From Stutzerimonas nosocomialis (GTDB lineage: Bacteria > Pseudomonadota > Gammaproteobacteria > Pseudomonadales > Pseudomonadaceae): a DNA stretch of 64,000 bases. The position numbers and the translations under genes were made by a program. Each line of letters begins with the position of its first letter. Positions within the stretch are counted from its first letter, which is position 1. A model generated the notes under the pieces. It was given only the letters and a program-made list of their open reading frames with translations. It made no database searches and was not told the DNA's origin. Positions 28,150 through 37,178 of the stretch are shown here, one piece after another. The DNA is taken from assembly GCF_005876855.1 (NCBI RefSeq), contig NZ_QLAE01000001.1:1-64000 (forward strand), written 5' to 3'.

Positions 28150-28666
28150 GATCGAGCGTTCAATATGCGCGTCGCGTTTCGATGAATTACGGCGTAGTGG
28201 GCAAGAGCAGGTTCAGTCATTGCCACGCCGAAACAGTTCAGCTTTTCGGGCCGGCGATCGCGCCGGGCCGGCCCTGCTTGCTGCGCTGCAGGCCTTGATT
28301 TTACTGGTGTTCAGCCGCTCGTCGATCCGCCGGTCGCGGTCGGTCGGCTGGCGAAGGCCTGGGCGTGAATAAGGGCGCCACAACTACCGAGATGCTGTGC
28401 CCGATAATGACGCGGGTGGGCGTTTGATTTTGTCCGTGAAATCACGCCTGAACTAAGCGTGCGCTCCGGAAGTTGATGGCCCGTTGCGCGCAGAATAAAT
28501 AACGCTGTAACCGGATATTGTCGGTGGCGCGCATCGATAGTTGTCGAGGGAGAAGAATCGGCCAATGAACGGCCGGTTCGAAACAGCCTCCGAACGGGCC
28601 GCAGCCCGCATGAGCGCGGGCCGTCGGCGAAGTGGCGGCGGTGGTTTTTTCAGGCGACGGCGCCGC

Positions 28667-30109
28667 TCATTGCCACCAGCGAAAGCCCTTGCGCTCCAGC
28701 AGCTGGTGCGCCTGCTCGGGGCCGTCGCTGCCGGCCGGATACGGCCGTGGTTTGCGGTAATGTTCCTGCCAGCCCTTGAGGATCGGATCGACCCAATGCC
28801 AGGCCGCTTCGACTTCGTCGCGGCGCATGAAGAGCGTGGAGTCGCCTTCGATGACGTCCAGCAGCAGCCGCTCGTAGGCTTCCCAGCGGCGCGTCTGGTG
28901 AAACGCCTGGGCCAGGTTGAGGTCGAGTTCGACCGGTTCGAGCTGCATGCCCTTGCCGGGCGCCTTGGCCATCAGTTGCAGGCTGATGCTTTCCTCCGGC
29001 TGCAGGCGGATGACCAGGCGATTGACCTGGCCGTTCTGGAACAGCATGTGCGGCACCGGCTTGAAGGTCAGCACGATCTCCGAGCTTTTCTTCGCCAGCC
29101 GCTTGCCGGTACGCAGGTAGAAGGGCACGCCGGCCCAGCGCCAGTTGTCGACTTCGGCCTGTACGGCGACGAAGGTCTCCGTATCGCTGTCGTTGTCGAC
29201 GTTTTTCTCGAAGTAGTAGGCCGGTACGTCGTGTCCGCCGATGCGCCCGGCGGTGTACTGGCCGCGTACCGTCTTGTCCAGCACGTCCATCCCGGTGATC
29301 GGCTTGAGCGCTTCGAGCACCTTGACCTTCTCGCCGCGCACCGACTTGGCGTCGAAGCGCCCCGGCGCCTCCATCGCTATCAGGCACAGCAGCTGCAGCA
29401 GGTGGTTCTGCAGCATGTCGCGCATCGCACCGGCCTGGTCGTAGTAACCGCCGCGATTCTCGATTCCCAGGGTTTCCGACACGCTGATCTGGACGTGCTC
29501 GATATGGCCGGCGCGCCAGATGGGTTCGAACAGGGCATTGGCGAAGCGCAGGGCCATGAGGTTCTGCACGGTTTCCTTGCCCAGGTAGTGGTCGATCCGG
29601 TAGATCCGCGACTCGGCGAACACCTGGCCGATGGCCTCGTTGATCTCCAGCGCCGAGTCCAGCGAATGGCCGATGGGCTTTTCCAGCACGATGCGCGACG
29701 CCTGTCCGGCCAGACCCGCGCTTTCCAGATGCGAGGCGATGTCGCGGAACAGCCGCGGCGCGGTGGCCAGATAGTGGACGCGGATGCGGCCGTCCTGCTG
29801 GCCGAGGTGGTGGGCCAGGCGAACGAACTCGCTGCGCTGGGTCGCGTCGAGCGGGAAGTAATCGAGGCGCTGGGCGAAATCCCGCCAGGTCTCGGACTGG
29901 AAGTCGGCCTGGGCCACCTGCGCCCGGCAATGGCGCTCGGCCAGGGCCAGATAGGCGTCGCGGTCGAGCTCCTGGCGCGCCAGCGCGAGAATGCGCACGT
30001 CGGGGTTGAGCCGCCTGTCGCGGTGCAGGTGATAGAGGGCGGGAATGAGCTTGTGCAGCGCCAGATCGCCGGTGCCGCCAAAGACGAGCATGTCACAAGA
30101 TGTGGACAT
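28667..30109 (-). CDS. zwf: Glucose-6-phosphate 1-dehydrogenase
   Basis: This 480-residue NAD(P)-dependent enzyme oxidises glucose-6-phosphate to 6-phosphogluconolactone, the entry to the Entner-Doudoroff and pentose phosphate routes. The N-terminal nucleotide site reads FGGTGDLALHKLIPAL (residues 10-25), with GGT where many have GAS. The active-site signature RIDHYLGKE is intact near residue 175 and the catalytic His is present. It is divergent from hexR across a 149-base region holding a perfect palindrome. No pgl or eda follows, so it may be the second zwf locus seen in some pseudomonads rather than the main zwf-pgl-eda operon. Confidence 0.93.
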   Translation of the reverse strand: MSTSCDMLVFGGTGDLALHKLIPALYHLHRDRRLNPDVRILALARQELDRDAYLALAERHCRAQVAQADFQSETWRDFAQRLDYFPLDATQRSEFVRLAHHLGQQDGRIRVHYLATAPRLFRDIASHLESAGLAGQASRIVLEKPIGHSLDSALEINEAIGQVFAESRIYRIDHYLGKETVQNLMALRFANALFEPIWRAGHIEHVQISVSETLGIENRGGYYDQAGAMRDMLQNHLLQLLCLIAMEAPGRFDAKSVRGEKVKVLEALKPITGMDVLDKTVRGQYTAGRIGGHDVPAYYFEKNVDNDSDTETFVAVQAEVDNWRWAGVPFYLRTGKRLAKKSSEIVLTFKPVPHMLFQNGQVNRLVIRLQPEESISLQLMAKAPGKGMQLEPVELDLNLAQAFHQTRRWEAYERLLLDVIEGDSTLFMRRDEVEAAWHWVDPILKGWQEHYRKPRPYPAGSDGPEQAHQLLERKGFRWWQ

Positions 30110-30150
30110 CGAATGCTTCCCCCGGAAGGTTGGGTGGGCGCTGGCCGGCG

Positions 30151-30171
30151 GCTTGTAGTATAACTACAAGC
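30151..30171. promoter_or_regulatory. Candidate HexR operator
   Basis: Perfect palindrome with 9-bp arms GCTTGTAGT / ACTACAAGC around ATA, midway between zwf and hexR. It contains TTGT and ACAA half-sites as known for HexR of Pseudomonas putida, and sits about 40 bases from zwf and 90 from hexR, so it could control both. Confidence 0.7.
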
Positions 30172-30258
30172 CCACTACACCCCAGCCGGCAGCCGTTGGC
30201 GCACGTTACCGCCCGTGTCGCCCCGTCTGCCAGCCGTCGAGCATAGCGAGACCGCACC

Positions 30259-31125
30259 GTGAATCTGCTGCAACACATCGCTCAATCGAGAAATCTGCTG
30301 CGCAAGTCGGAACTCAAGGTAGCCGATCACGTGCTGCTCGATCCGGCTGCGGTGATGCACAGCTCCATGGCCGACCTGGCCCAGACGGTCGGTGTCAGCG
30401 AGCCGACCATCGTGCGTTTCTGCCGCGCCATCGGCTGCATCGGCTTTCAGGACCTCAAGCTCAAGCTTGCACAGAGTCTGGCCGCCGGGGCCAGCTTTGG
30501 CCAGTTCGCCATCAGCGAGGACGACTCGGTCGCCGACTTCAGCATGAAGATCTTCGACACCACGCTGCACACCCTGATCGAGGTCCGCGAGAAGCTCGAT
30601 CCGGTGGCGCTGGAGAAGGCCATCGGCCTGTGCTCCAAGGCGCAGCGCATCGAGTTCTACGGTTTCGGCGCCTCCGGCGCGGTGGCCGCCGATGCCCAGC
30701 ACAAGTTCTTCCGCCTGCTGCTCAACGCCGCGGCCTACTCGGACCCGCACATGCAGGCGATGTCGGCCATCACCCTCAAGCCGTCGGACGTCGCCGTGTG
30801 CATCTCCCAGTCCGGGCGTTCCAAGGACCTGCTGATCACCGCCAACGTGGTGCGCGAGGCCGGTGCATCGCTGATCGCCCTGTGCCCGGGGCAGACGCCG
30901 CTGGCCGACCTGGCCACGGTGAACCTGGCCATCGACGTGCAGGAAGACACCGAGATCTACACCCCGCTGACCTCGCGCATCGCCCACCTGGTGGTGATCG
31001 ACGTGCTGGCCATGGGCGTGGCGATGGCGCGCGGCCCGAGCCTGGTCAACCACCTCAAGAGCGTCAAGCGCAGCCTGCGCAGCCTTCGCCTGTCGCCCAA
31101 GACGATCAAGACCCAGGACGACTGA
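30259..31125 (+). CDS. hexR: RpiR-family transcriptional repressor HexR
   Basis: A 288-residue regulator of glucose catabolism that senses 2-keto-3-deoxy-6-phosphogluconate. The N-terminal HTH (about residues 1-77) includes SMADLAQTVGVSEPTIVRFCRAIG. The SIS domain (about 125-260) shows FYGFGASGAVAADAQHKFFRL and CISQSGRSKDLL, the sugar-phosphate site. The start is GTG with GCGAG upstream. It is divergent from zwf and probably autoregulated through the palindrome at 30151-30171. Confidence 0.93.
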   Translation: MNLLQHIAQSRNLLRKSELKVADHVLLDPAAVMHSSMADLAQTVGVSEPTIVRFCRAIGCIGFQDLKLKLAQSLAAGASFGQFAISEDDSVADFSMKIFDTTLHTLIEVREKLDPVALEKAIGLCSKAQRIEFYGFGASGAVAADAQHKFFRLLLNAAAYSDPHMQAMSAITLKPSDVAVCISQSGRSKDLLITANVVREAGASLIALCPGQTPLADLATVNLAIDVQEDTEIYTPLTSRIAHLVVIDVLAMGVAMARGPSLVNHLKSVKRSLRSLRLSPKTIKTQDD

Positions 31126-31229
31126 ACGCCGCACGGCGGCTGTCATCGCAGCGTCATGGCGGCGTCCTCGCCCTGTCATTTCGAGCTTCGATGCTAGGAC
31201 TCCCCTCAACCGCTTCCGGGAGTATTGGC

Positions 31230-31412
31230 ATGCTGTCTTCGAACGATTACACCGCCACCCTCGATTCCAAGGGCCGCCGCAAGTTGCAGGACGAGCGCCG
31301 CATGCGCTATCGCCGCGCCATCGAGCATTACGCCGAGCAGCGCCGCCTGCAGGCCGAGCTGATGGACGACCTGGACGAGCTGCTTGGCGGCGCCGGTCGT
31401 CGCGTCGCCTGA
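31230..31412 (+). CDS. Small charged hypothetical protein (60 aa)
   Basis: A 60-residue protein beginning MLSSNDYTATLDSKGRRKLQ and dominated by Arg, Glu and Leu, predicted to form one long amphipathic helix (RRAIEHYAEQRRLQAELM). GGGAG lies nine bases before the ATG. Similar small ORFs occur in pseudomonads as hypothetical proteins, as far as I recall. It sits 105 bases downstream of hexR on the same strand, but an upstream AT-containing gap suggests its own promoter. No function is assigned. Confidence 0.55.
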   Translation: MLSSNDYTATLDSKGRRKLQDERRMRYRRAIEHYAEQRRLQAELMDDLDELLGGAGRRVA

Positions 31413-31626
31413 TTCCTCTCGGACCGTGCGGCGCCCGGTTTACGGCCCCGATGCCGGGCCTCGCCGGTTGCCCACGGCAGCGAATTTGTAAAGAAGTTCA
31501 GTCGTCGACCCCTGCGGGCGATGAAATCGGGTACAAACGCTTCTTCCGTATCCCATGAATTGACGAGCAGGCGGCCCGTCCACCGGTGCCGCGCCTGTTC
31601 GCCGCGAACGAGAAGATCAAGAAGGC

Positions 31627-32757
31627 ATGGCAGCCACGCGTGTTGTTCCCCTGGTCGTATTAATTGGCGTGCTGGTCGGCGGCAGCTATTGGTGGCTGTC
31701 GCGTCCGGCGCCCGCTCCCGTGGCGGCCACCGGCGCCGTCCCGGTCACCCTGGCTCCGGTGACCCGTGGCGATGTCCCGGTGCTGCTGCGTGGCCTCGGC
31801 CGGGTACGCGCGCTGCGCAGCATCGAGGTTCGCCCGCAGGTGGACGGCACCCTCGTCGAATTGCCGGCCGCCGAAGGGCAGCGGGTGCGCAAGGGCGACC
31901 TGCTGGCGCGGATCGACGACCGCAGCATCGCCGCCGCGCTGCGCCAGGCCGAGGCCGAGCGTGACGTCACCCGCGCCGAACTGGACATCGCCCGCATCGA
32001 CCTGCGCCGCTACGAGAACCTGGTCAAGGAGCGCGCCGCGCCGGCGCAGACCCTCGATCAGCAGAAGGCCCTGGTGGCGCGCCTGCAGGCGACCCTGGGC
32101 ACCCGCGAGGCGGCCGTCGCGGCGGCCCGGGTGCAGCTGAGCTATACCCGTATCCATTCCCCCACCGATGGCCGCGTCGGCATTCGCAACGTCGACGAGG
32201 GCGCGCTGGTGCGCAGCGGCGACAGCCAGGGCCTGTTCTCGGTGGTGCAGACCGACCCGATCCATGTCGAGGCAACCCTGCCGCAGGCGCGCCTGCCCGA
32301 GCTGCAGCGCATCCTCGCGCAGAGTCCCGAGGCGCCGGTGGTGGCCTACCGTGAGGATGGCGGCGAGGCGATCGCCGAAGGCCGCCTGGAACTGATCGAC
32401 AACCGGGTGGCGCTGGAGTCCGGCACCATTCGCGTCAAGGCGCGGTTCGACAATGCCGACGAGCGCCTGTGGCCGGACCAGTCGGTGGTGATGAGCCTGC
32501 AGGCGCGCCTGCTCGAAGGCGTGCTGAGCATTCCGCAGCGGGCGATCCGCCAGGGCGCCGAAGGCACCTTCGTCTGGCGCGTCGTCGAGGGCCAGGCGCA
32601 GCCGGTGCCGGTGCGGGTGGTCTACCAGACCGCCGACGAGGCCGTGGTCGAAGGGCTCGAGGCGGGCGAACAGGTGGTCACCGACGGCCAGTCGCGGTTG
32701 CGTCCCGGCATCGCCGTGCGCGAGGCCGACGAGCCGATCGCGGCGGGGGCCCACTGA
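31627..32757 (+). CDS. RND efflux periplasmic adaptor subunit
   Basis: A 376-residue membrane-fusion protein linking the RND pump to the outer-membrane channel. The N-terminal hydrophobic anchor (about residues 7-24) is followed by the biotinyl-lipoyl half motif (VRPQVDGTLVELPAAEGQRVRKGDLLARID), a coiled-coil hairpin (about 95-165) and the second half (YTRIHSPTDGRVG), then beta-barrel and membrane-proximal domains. AAGAAGG precedes the start. It is first of three overlapping genes. It most resembles MdtA/OqxA-like adaptors. No local regulator gene accompanies it. Confidence 0.9.
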   Translation: MAATRVVPLVVLIGVLVGGSYWWLSRPAPAPVAATGAVPVTLAPVTRGDVPVLLRGLGRVRALRSIEVRPQVDGTLVELPAAEGQRVRKGDLLARIDDRSIAAALRQAEAERDVTRAELDIARIDLRRYENLVKERAAPAQTLDQQKALVARLQATLGTREAAVAAARVQLSYTRIHSPTDGRVGIRNVDEGALVRSGDSQGLFSVVQTDPIHVEATLPQARLPELQRILAQSPEAPVVAYREDGGEAIAEGRLELIDNRVALESGTIRVKARFDNADERLWPDQSVVMSLQARLLEGVLSIPQRAIRQGAEGTFVWRVVEGQAQPVPVRVVYQTADEAVVEGLEAGEQVVTDGQSRLRPGIAVREADEPIAAGAH

Positions 32758-35700
32758 TGCAGACGCGCGGTTTCTACGCGCTGTGCATCGGCCATCCGAT
32801 CGGTATCGTGCTGCTGGCGGTGGCGCTGCTGCTGTGCGGGGTGATCGCCTTCACCCGGCTGCCGTTGGCGCCGCTGCCCGAGGTGGACGCGCCCACCATC
32901 GAGGTCACCGCGCAGATGCCCGGCGCCAGCGCCGACACCATGGCCTCGTCGGTGGCGACACCCCTGGAGGTGCAGTTCAGCGCCATCCCCGGCATCGAGG
33001 ACATGACCTCCACCAGCTCGCTGGGCCGGGTCGAGCTGATCCTGCAGTTCAACCTCGACAAGGACATCGACGCCGCCGCCCAGGAAGTCCAGGCCGCCAT
33101 CAACGCGGCGTCTTCCCGGCTGCCGGCGGACCTGCCGGAGTTGCCGGTGTGGCGCAAGATCAACCCCGCCGACACCCCGATCATCATCCTCGCGGTCAGC
33201 TCGCAGACCCTGTCGCCCTATGAGGTCAGCGACCTGGCCGAGTCGGCCATCGCCCGCCAGCTGAGCCAGATCCAGGGCGTCGGCATGATCCGTCTCAACG
33301 GTCTGCAGCGCCCGGCGATCCGCATCCAGGCGCGGCCCGAGCGGCTCGCCGCGGCCGGCATCACCCTGGCCGACATTCGCAGCGCGGTGCAGGGCGCCAG
33401 CGGCAACCGGCCGACCGGCGCGCTGGTCGGCGAGTACCGCCTCTCCACCCTGAACAGCAACGGGCAACTGTTCGAGGCCTCCGACTACGCCGACCTGATC
33501 GTCGCCTACCGGGGCGGCGCGCCCGTCCGGCTCGGCGACGTGGCGAACGTCAGCCTCGGCTCGGAGAACGCCTACACCCAGGCCACGCCCAACGGCGTGC
33601 CCGGCGTCGCGGTGGTGATCCGTCGCCAGCCCGGCGCCAACATCGTCGCCACCGCCGAGGCGGTGATCGCCGCGCTGCCGGAACTCACCGCCGAGCTGCC
33701 GGCCGACCTCAAGGTGGAAGTGCTCAACGACCGTACCCGCACCATCCGTGCCTCGCTGCACGAGGCCGAGCTGACTCTGCTGATCGCTGTGGCGCTGGTG
33801 ATCGGCATCATGGCGCTGTTCCTGCGCCAGTGGTCGGCGACGCTGGTGGTCTTCGCCGTGCTCGCCACCTCGGTGGTGGGCGCCTGCGCGGCGATGTACC
33901 TGTTCGGCCTGTCGCTGAACAACCTGACGCTGGTGGCGATCATCATCGCGGTGGGGTTCATCGTCGACGACGCCATCGTCGTGGTGGAAAACATCCACCG
34001 GCACCTCGAGCGCGGGGTCGGGCGGGTCCAGGCGGCCCTCGAGGGCATCCAGGAGATCGGCTTCACGGTGGTCTCCATCAGCCTGTCGCTGGTCGCGGTG
34101 TTCATCCCGCTGTTCTTCATGAGCGGCTACATCGGCCGGCTGTTTCGCGAGTTCGCCCTGGCCGCGACCTCGGCGATCCTGATCTCGGTGGTCATCTGCC
34201 TGACCCTGGCGCCAGCGTTGGCGGCGCTGTTCATGCAGCCGCTGCCACCGGGACACGGCCGTGGCGGGCTGATGGACCGGGTGATCGGGCGCTACGACCG
34301 GGCACTGGTCTGGGCGCTCGACCATCAGCGCATCACCCTCTCGGTGTTCGGCCTGTGCGTGCTGCTCAGCGTCGGTGGGTTCGTACTGATGCCCAAGGGC
34401 TTCTTTCCGCTGCAGGACACCGGTTTCATGAACGGCACGGTGCAGGCGTCGGCCGACATTTCCTACGAGGCGATGCAGGCCAAGAGCCGCCGGGTGGTGG
34501 AGATCCTGCGCAACGACCCGGACGTGATCGCCTTCAACGCCGACATCGGCAACGACGGTACCTACAGCCTGGGCGGCCTGGCGGTGGTGCTCAGCGACCC
34601 CGACGACCGCGAGGCGACGGTGGAGCAGATCATCGACCGGCTGCGGCCTCAGTTCGCCGCGATTCCGGACCTGCGGGTGACGCTGCGCGCGGCGCAGGAC
34701 ATCAACCTCGGTTCGCGCGCCTCGCGCGCCCAGTACCAGTACGTGCTGCGCAGCCGTTCGCTGGACGAGCTGGCGGTGTGGACGCCGCGCCTGACCGAGC
34801 GGCTGCAGGAGCATCCGCTGTTTCGCGACGTGAACACCGACCTGCAGTTCGACGCCGCGGTGACGCCGGTGCGCATCGACCGCGAGGCCGCGGCGCGCTA
34901 TGGCTTCTCCGCCAGCGACGTGGACAACGCGCTCTATGACGCCTTCGGCCAGCGGCGCATCAACGAAATCCAGACGGAGGCCAACCAGTACCGCGTGGTG
35001 CTCGAACTCAGCCGCGCCCAGCGCCAGCAGGTCCAGAGCCTGGACCTGTTCCAGCTGCGCTCGCCGATCACCGGCGAGCTGGTGCCGCTGGGCACCTTCG
35101 CCACCGTCCAGCCGCAGCACGCCGCGCCGGTGAGCATCAACCACAGCGGCCTGCTGCCGTCGGCCAACATCTCCTTCAACCTCGCCGCGGGCGTGGCGCT
35201 GGGCGATGCGGTGGCGGTGCTGCGCCAGATCGAGCAGGACCTCGGCATGCCGGCCACCGTCGGCGGGCGTTTCAGCGGCGCGGCCCAGGCCTTCCAGCAG
35301 ACCCTGGCTTCGCAGCCGCTGCTGATCCTGGCCGCGCTGGTGGCGGTCTACATCATCCTCGGGGTCCTCTACGAGAGCTTCATCCATCCGCTGACCATCC
35401 TCTCGACCATCCCTTCGGCCGGCCTCGGCGCTTTGCTGTTGCTGTGGCTGTGGGGCCTGGATTTCTCGATCATGGCGCTGATCGGGCTGATCCTGCTGAT
35501 CGGCATCGTCAAGAAGAACGGCATCCTGCTGATCGACTTCGCGCTGCAGGCGCAGCGCCAGGGTATGACCCCGCGCGATGCGATCCACCAGGCCTGCCTG
35601 ACGCGCTTCCGGCCGATTCTGATGACCACCCTGGCGGCGATGTTCGGGGCGTTTCCGCTGATGCTCGCCTTCGGCACCGGCGCCGAACTGCGCGAGCCGC

Positions 35701-35846
35701 TGGGCGTGGCGGTGGTCGGCGGGCTGATGCTGAGCCAGGTGCTGACGCTGCTCACCACGCCGGTCATCTACCTGATGATGGATCGCCATTTCCTCGCCGG
35801 CCGCCGTGAGGCGCAGGCCCGCGCCGCCGCAGGAGAACACGCATGA
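32757..35846 (+). CDS. RND multidrug efflux permease (MdtB/MdtC/OqxB-like)
   Basis: A 1029-residue inner-membrane proton antiporter with twelve predicted helices and two large periplasmic loops. Proton-relay residues are present: the Asp pair in VGFIVDDAIVVVENIHR and Lys in GIVKKNGILLIDF. The porter-domain motif PVWRKINPADTPI is typical of the MdtB/C group. The ATG overlaps the adaptor's stop (ACTGATG), which decides the start. It forms the pump of the 31627-37174 tripartite system. Substrates cannot be read from sequence. Confidence 0.92.
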   Translation: MQTRGFYALCIGHPIGIVLLAVALLLCGVIAFTRLPLAPLPEVDAPTIEVTAQMPGASADTMASSVATPLEVQFSAIPGIEDMTSTSSLGRVELILQFNLDKDIDAAAQEVQAAINAASSRLPADLPELPVWRKINPADTPIIILAVSSQTLSPYEVSDLAESAIARQLSQIQGVGMIRLNGLQRPAIRIQARPERLAAAGITLADIRSAVQGASGNRPTGALVGEYRLSTLNSNGQLFEASDYADLIVAYRGGAPVRLGDVANVSLGSENAYTQATPNGVPGVAVVIRRQPGANIVATAEAVIAALPELTAELPADLKVEVLNDRTRTIRASLHEAELTLLIAVALVIGIMALFLRQWSATLVVFAVLATSVVGACAAMYLFGLSLNNLTLVAIIIAVGFIVDDAIVVVENIHRHLERGVGRVQAALEGIQEIGFTVVSISLSLVAVFIPLFFMSGYIGRLFREFALAATSAILISVVICLTLAPALAALFMQPLPPGHGRGGLMDRVIGRYDRALVWALDHQRITLSVFGLCVLLSVGGFVLMPKGFFPLQDTGFMNGTVQASADISYEAMQAKSRRVVEILRNDPDVIAFNADIGNDGTYSLGGLAVVLSDPDDREATVEQIIDRLRPQFAAIPDLRVTLRAAQDINLGSRASRAQYQYVLRSRSLDELAVWTPRLTERLQEHPLFRDVNTDLQFDAAVTPVRIDREAAARYGFSASDVDNALYDAFGQRRINEIQTEANQYRVVLELSRAQRQQVQSLDLFQLRSPITGELVPLGTFATVQPQHAAPVSINHSGLLPSANISFNLAAGVALGDAVAVLRQIEQDLGMPATVGGRFSGAAQAFQQTLASQPLLILAALVAVYIILGVLYESFIHPLTILSTIPSAGLGALLLLWLWGLDFSIMALIGLILLIGIVKKNGILLIDFALQAQRQGMTPRDAIHQACLTRFRPILMTTLAAMFGAFPLMLAFGTGAELREPLGVAVVGGLMLSQVLTLLTTPVIYLMMDRHFLAGRREAQARAAAGEHA

Positions 35847-37174
35847 GGCTGCTGACCATGCTGTGCCTGGGGATGCTGCTGGCGGGCTGCGCGGCGCGCC
35901 AGGATCAGGAGCCACCGCCGCCGCCGGTGGACGACGCCCTGGTGGCGTTGCCGCTGCAATGGTGGGACGGGCTCGGTGATCCGACCCTGGCGCGGCTGGT
36001 GGAGCTGGCGCTGCAGGACAACCTCGACCTCGCCGTCGCCAGCCAGCGCATCCGCGAGCAGCGCGCCCTGCGCCGGCAGAGCAGCGGCGCGTTGTTCCCC
36101 AGCCTCTACGGCACCGGCCGGCACGAGAAGGGGCGGGGTCGTGATGGCCATGACGAGTCGTATTTCTATGGGCTGGACCTGGCCTGGGAGCTCGACCTGT
36201 TCGGCCGTCTGCGGGCGCTCGATCGCGCCGCGCAAGCCGGCCTGCAGGCCGCGCGCGCCGATTATCAGGCGCTGCGCCTGAGCCTGATCAGCGAGGTCGC
36301 GACGACCTACCTGCGCTACCGGCTGGCCCTGGCGCAGGCGCAGATCGCCGAGCGGGCCGCCGACAGCCAGGAGCAGGTGGCGCGCATCACCCGGGTCCGC
36401 TTCGATCAGGGCACCGCCAGCGGGCTGGATGTCGAGCGGTTCGACACCCAGGTCGCGATCACCCGCGCCGCGGTGCCCAGGGCGCGGGAACAGGCCGCCG
36501 CGGCACGCTACGCCCTGGGCTATCTGCTCAACCGCGAGCAGGCCGAGATCGACGCGCTGCTGGGGGTGGGCACCGAGTTGCCGGCCACGCCCGACGATGC
36601 GCAGCTGCTGGCGCTGTTCGAACTGCCGGCCAGCAGCCTGCGCGGGCGGCCCGATGTGCGCGCCGCCGAGTTGCGGGCGCAGGCCGCCGACGCATCGCTC
36701 GAGGCCGCCCGCGCGCTGCGTTTCCCGCAGCTGAGCCTGGGCGCCCTGGTGGGCGTCGAGCAGGGTGTTTCGGGCACCAGCTGGTCGCTCGGCGGCCAGG
36801 TGCTGCAGCCGATCTTCGACTTCGGTCTGATCCGCGCGCAGATCGAGGCCAGCGACGCGCAGCGCGAACAGGCGCTGCTCGGCTACCAGGCCACCGTCGG
36901 CCAGGCGCTGCGCGAGACCCGCAGTGCGATTTCGGCCTATTCCGAAGGGCTGGCCCGCCAGCGGCTGCTGGACGCCGCGATCCGCGCCTCGGCCAATGCC
37001 ACCGATCTTGCCCGGCGCCAGTACGACGCCGGCACCGTCTCGCTGATCGAAGTGCTCGATGCCGAGCGCACCCAGTTCGAGGCCCAGCTCGACCAGGTGC
37101 AGGCCGCCGCCGACGTCGCGCTGCGCTGGGTGGAGATCTACCGCACCCTGGGCCTGGCGCCTCCGCTGCCCTGA
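35843..37174 (+). CDS. Outer-membrane efflux lipoprotein (NodT/OprM family)
   Basis: A 443-residue TolC-like channel protein with a lipoprotein signal ending LLAGC (C17). Two repeats of the outer-membrane efflux domain are visible, with WWDGLGDPTLARLVELALQDN, ELDLFGRLRALDRAA (the usual E-x-D-L-F-G/W-R motif) and the C-terminal YDAGTVSLIEVLDAER repeat. It overlaps the pump gene by four bases (ATGA), so all three components are cotranslated in adaptor-pump-channel order. It converges with pycR four bases beyond its stop. Confidence 0.92.
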   Translation: MRLLTMLCLGMLLAGCAARQDQEPPPPPVDDALVALPLQWWDGLGDPTLARLVELALQDNLDLAVASQRIREQRALRRQSSGALFPSLYGTGRHEKGRGRDGHDESYFYGLDLAWELDLFGRLRALDRAAQAGLQAARADYQALRLSLISEVATTYLRYRLALAQAQIAERAADSQEQVARITRVRFDQGTASGLDVERFDTQVAITRAAVPRAREQAAAARYALGYLLNREQAEIDALLGVGTELPATPDDAQLLALFELPASSLRGRPDVRAAELRAQAADASLEAARALRFPQLSLGALVGVEQGVSGTSWSLGGQVLQPIFDFGLIRAQIEASDAQREQALLGYQATVGQALRETRSAISAYSEGLARQRLLDAAIRASANATDLARRQYDAGTVSLIEVLDAERTQFEAQLDQVQAAADVALRWVEIYRTLGLAPPLP

Positions 37175-37178
37175 GCGA

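Larger units (their letters stand above)
28013..28666. other. 654-base intergenic region between ectA and zwf
   Basis: No gene is supported here. The ectA-proximal 190 bases are AT-rich and contain the ect promoter candidate (28050-28079) and repeats (28128-28189). The zwf-proximal part (28200-28666) is ordinary GC-rich sequence beyond the zwf stop codon, with no clear terminator. Short frames there lack ribosome sites. Confidence 0.6.

Noticed and set aside
32622-35915. Nearly 1100-codon minus-strand frame opposite the RND pump.
   Set aside because: His/Gln/Asp-rich translation typical of antisense frames in GC-rich genes; the plus-strand pump is certain.
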